Part shown: positions 4,735 through 6,513 of the stretch, in pieces
Position numbering within the stretch: the first letter of the stretch is position 1
Layout: every line of letters starts with the position of its first letter
From: JAPEKQ01 sp964597945
GTDB taxonomy: Bacteria > Joyebacterota > Joyebacteria > Joyebacterales > Joyebacteraceae
Reading direction: 5' to 3'
DNA: 6,513 nt
Assembly (NCBI GenBank): GCA_964597945.1
Contig: CAZRAD010000139.1
Location: 1-6,513 of the forward strand
The notes under the pieces: model-generated
The model's database searches: none
The model's input: only the letters and a program-made list of their open reading frames with translations
Told to the model about the DNA's origin: nothing
Translations under genes and position numbers: made by a program

Positions 4735-6513
4735 CTACTTCAGCATGACCATCTTGTGGCTCTCGGCGAAGGTCGGCGTGTTCATGCGGTAGAAGTAGAC
4801 GCCGCTGGCGCACTTCGCTCCCGCATCGTCCGTGCCGTCCCAGACCACGAAGCCCCTCGTCCCGGCGTCGAGCTCGCTCTGCAGGAGCGTGCGCACGACC
4901 TTGCCGGCGACGTTGTAGACGTCGATCGTCACGGGGCCCGCATCGCGGACGCTGTAGGCGATCTTGGTGACCGGGTTGAACGGGTTCGGGACCGCATGCG
5001 CGAGCATGTTTCTGGCCCCGTTGTCGATGACGCCGGTCGGGTTGGTCGACGGGGTCTTCGCGAAGTACTCCATGATGTTGTCCATGAAGTTGACCCGGTC
5101 CTCGACGCCGGTCCTGTAGTAGCCGTTCGGCAGGATCTCGTTCACCATGAACTCGAGCCCGTATCCGAGGCTGACCGCCTGGTATCCGAGTGTCGGGTGC
5201 GTGTAGGCCACACCGGCCGGGAGCGTTGAGGTGTCCATCTTCAGGTACTCGGTGGCCGTCTCGGCTCCTGCCGTCCCCGGGTAAGGAGCCAGCACGTCGA
5301 ACTCGTGCGTGAGAGGACAGCCGCCGCGCACCAGGCAGGCACCGTCGTCGTGGTCCATGAACGTGTGACCGCCGGCAACATCCTGGATCGTTGGCAGACT
5401 GTCGACCGTGACCTCGCCGACGCTGGTCTGTACGTAGTCAACTCCGAGCCACTGGGTGACGAAGTCGAGCGTTTCGACTCCGGTGTCCATCAGCTCGTAT
5501 GCCCACTCCGTGCCGGTCGCGAGGAAGTTCCTCTCCTTGCCGGTCGCGGACTGGTTGAGCCAGTTGATCACGTTCTGCTGGTCGACCGGCCAGTAGGTGT
5601 AGGTGTTGAAGTAGTTCGTGAACCAGATGATGGTGTCGTAGTACTTGTATCCCATCGAGTCCGGGCCCTCGGAGTTGCGGGTCCCCGATTCGACCTCGAC
5701 GTCGTAGGTCTCCCATTCGTATCCCAGGATTCCCAGAGCCTCGCGGTAGTAGTACTCGGATGTGTGACGCTGGCCGAGATAGCGCGTCTCGCCCGGTGTG
5801 TACCTCTTGTGCTTGTCGACCAGGAGGATGCCCGGATCCGACACGGTCGCGTCTATCGGGAGGATCGAGAACTCGTAGTAGGAATTCGGGGCCGCGGTCG
5901 GCCAGGTCGCGATGTTGCCGACGCCGTCGACGGCTTCGTAGTAGTAGTGGATCTCACTGCCGGCCATCATCTGGTTGACAGGCGGAGGCGCAGTCCACTC
6001 GTTCGCAAGCGGCTGCGGGTTGACGCACGGGTAGGCCTCCCAGGTGTCGCCGTCGTCGTTCGACGCCATCAGCGTGACGCTCACGATGTCGTCATCGTCG
6101 ACGACCGTGATGAAAGCGGTGTCCAGCAGCGCGTCCGCCATCTGCTCGATGAACCAGTCGTTGAACCGGTCCCACTGGCCGTAGGTGAACGCCGTGCCCG
6201 GGTCGCCGGTCGGGATGCCTACCTTCACCCAGTTCAGCATGTACCCGGCCTTGTGCGTGCCTGGGTCGGCGGCGTCGAGATTGTAGAGACGCAGATTGAC
6301 GGCGAGCCAGTCGTTGCCCGCAAAGGCGTCCCAGCTGTCGTTCTTCGTATTCCACCAGGGACCGCCGAACCACCCGCCCGGCTCCTCATCGACGAACCCC
6401 GACGGGTCCTGAACGCACGCGATCTCGTCGCTCGAAGCGAGCCAGAGATCGTAGCGGTCGTTCGATGCGAACGGGCAGTCGAGCCAGTAGTCCCAGCGCG
6501 CGGACAGCTTCTC
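4735..6513 (-). CDS. Copy A: secreted multidomain protein with GATase/ThuA-like and FlgD/T9SS-type C-terminal domain (5' partial)
   Basis: The reading frame is open from the window edge at 6513 to a TAG at 4735-4737, giving 592 visible residues. The Met encoded at 6240 is internal: the frame continues upstream with residues that align to copy B from about its residue 340, so roughly 340 N-terminal residues lie outside the window. Visible regions in order are: the end of the second beta-rich region (DLWLASSDEIAC, GFVDEEPGGWFGGP, WDAFAGNDWLA); an Ig-like stretch (VTLMASNDDGDTW, HYYYEAVDGVGN); a Rossmann-like region starting ILLVDKHKR with YYDTIIWFTN, DQQNVINWLNQ and NFLATG; and a C-terminal domain PNPFNPVTKIAYSV...GVYFYRM...VMLK of the FlgD-Ig/Por-secretion-tail kind. 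It is four residues longer than copy B over this span, with small insertions near the start of the Rossmann-like region and before GGCP. It is first in transcription order and ends 69 bp before copy B. The role is unknown; a secreted or surface ligand-binding protein is inferred. Confidence 0.93.
   Translation of the reverse strand, partial: EKLSARWDYWLDCPFASNDRYDLWLASSDEIACVQDPSGFVDEEPGGWFGGPWWNTKNDSWDAFAGNDWLAVNLRLYNLDAADPGTHKAGYMLNWVKVGIPTGDPGTAFTYGQWDRFNDWFIEQMADALLDTAFITVVDDDDIVSVTLMASNDDGDTWEAYPCVNPQPLANEWTAPPPVNQMMAGSEIHYYYEAVDGVGNIATWPTAAPNSYYEFSILPIDATVSDPGILLVDKHKRYTPGETRYLGQRHTSEYYYREALGILGYEWETYDVEVESGTRNSEGPDSMGYKYYDTIIWFTNYFNTYTYWPVDQQNVINWLNQSATGKERNFLATGTEWAYELMDTGVETLDFVTQWLGVDYVQTSVGEVTVDSLPTIQDVAGGHTFMDHDDGACLVRGGCPLTHEFDVLAPYPGTAGAETATEYLKMDTSTLPAGVAYTHPTLGYQAVSLGYGLEFMVNEILPNGYYRTGVEDRVNFMDNIMEYFAKTPSTNPTGVIDNGARNMLAHAVPNPFNPVTKIAYSVRDAGPVTIDVYNVAGKVVRTLLQSELDAGTRGFVVWDGTDDAGAKCASGVYFYRMNTPTFAESHKMVMLK
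4943..4989 (-). repeat. 47-bp identical block in sorting domain, also at 2090-2136
   Basis: This is the copy A partner of the 2090-2136 block, in the same orientation and codon phase, encoding the same PNPFNP-containing segment at the start of the C-terminal sorting domain. Confidence 0.9.
5910..6240 (-). repeat. Highly similar block shared with copy C at 1-331
   Basis: This is the copy A partner of the 1-331 block, gap-free and in the same orientation. The best-matching part is 5910-6209, with about 32 mismatches in 300. Similarity falls in the last 30 bases, where the encoded residues become MLNWVK in copy A against ILNRQW in copy C. Confidence 0.85.

Noticed and set aside
4526..4813. Minus-strand open frame of 95 codons bridging the A-B spacer
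   Set aside because: It is out of frame with both genes, has no ribosome site or motif, and is explained by low stop-codon frequency at this GC content.
4681..5229. Plus-strand open frame of 182 codons opposite the end of copy A
   Set aside because: It covers the intergenic hairpin and the sorting-domain region in reverse, and has an R/V/D/H-rich composition typical of an antisense shadow.

Overview
The window holds one kind of gene, present three times in tandem on the minus strand. All three copies encode a large (about 930-residue) secreted, strongly acidic, tryptophan-rich multidomain protein. In transcription order they are: copy A (4735 to beyond 6513, 5' part outside the window), copy B (1882-4665, complete, 927 codons) and copy C (1621 down to beyond position 1, 3' part outside the window). 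Copies A and B are separated by 69 bp and copies B and C by 260 bp. Between them the copies cover nearly every base. No RNA gene, mobile element, CRISPR array or plus-strand gene is supported.

The architecture, read from the complete copy B, is: Sec signal peptide; an N-terminal beta-sandwich region resembling the MAM/immune-inhibitor-A type of jelly-roll (WWCG, GYGN.W, DYDYGYLE.SDD motifs); a second beta-rich region containing TWLISPPIDISGA; an Ig-like stretch ending YYYEALDEVGN; a Rossmann-like region resembling the ThuA/glutamine-amidotransferase-like domains of secreted proteins, with no obvious catalytic cysteine; and a C-terminal FlgD-Ig/Por-secretion-tail type domain beginning PNPFNP and ending VVMLK. 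These assignments are motif recognition by eye, not profile searches.

The organism cannot be named. GC of roughly 60%, Shine-Dalgarno sequences of the GAGGGG type, and a PNPFNP...GVYFYR C-terminal domain on a huge secreted protein all point to an FCB-group or neighbouring candidate phylum (for example the Eisenbacteria/Krumholzibacteriota/Latescibacterota type of genome). The protein's net charge of about -96 (hand count) would also fit a saline habitat or calcium-bound beta-sandwich domains.

The most interesting aspects are the tandem triplication itself, the patchwork of identity between copies (92% in one 104-residue block, 54% in the 46 residues next to it, and nucleotide-identical blocks of 34-47 bp), the different signal peptides of copies B and C (the latter with a lipobox-like VSAC), and GC-rich hairpins without T-tracts between the copies. 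A family of surface or secreted adhesin/ligand-binding proteins diversifying by recombination is a reasonable hypothesis. The window gives no direct evidence of biochemical function.
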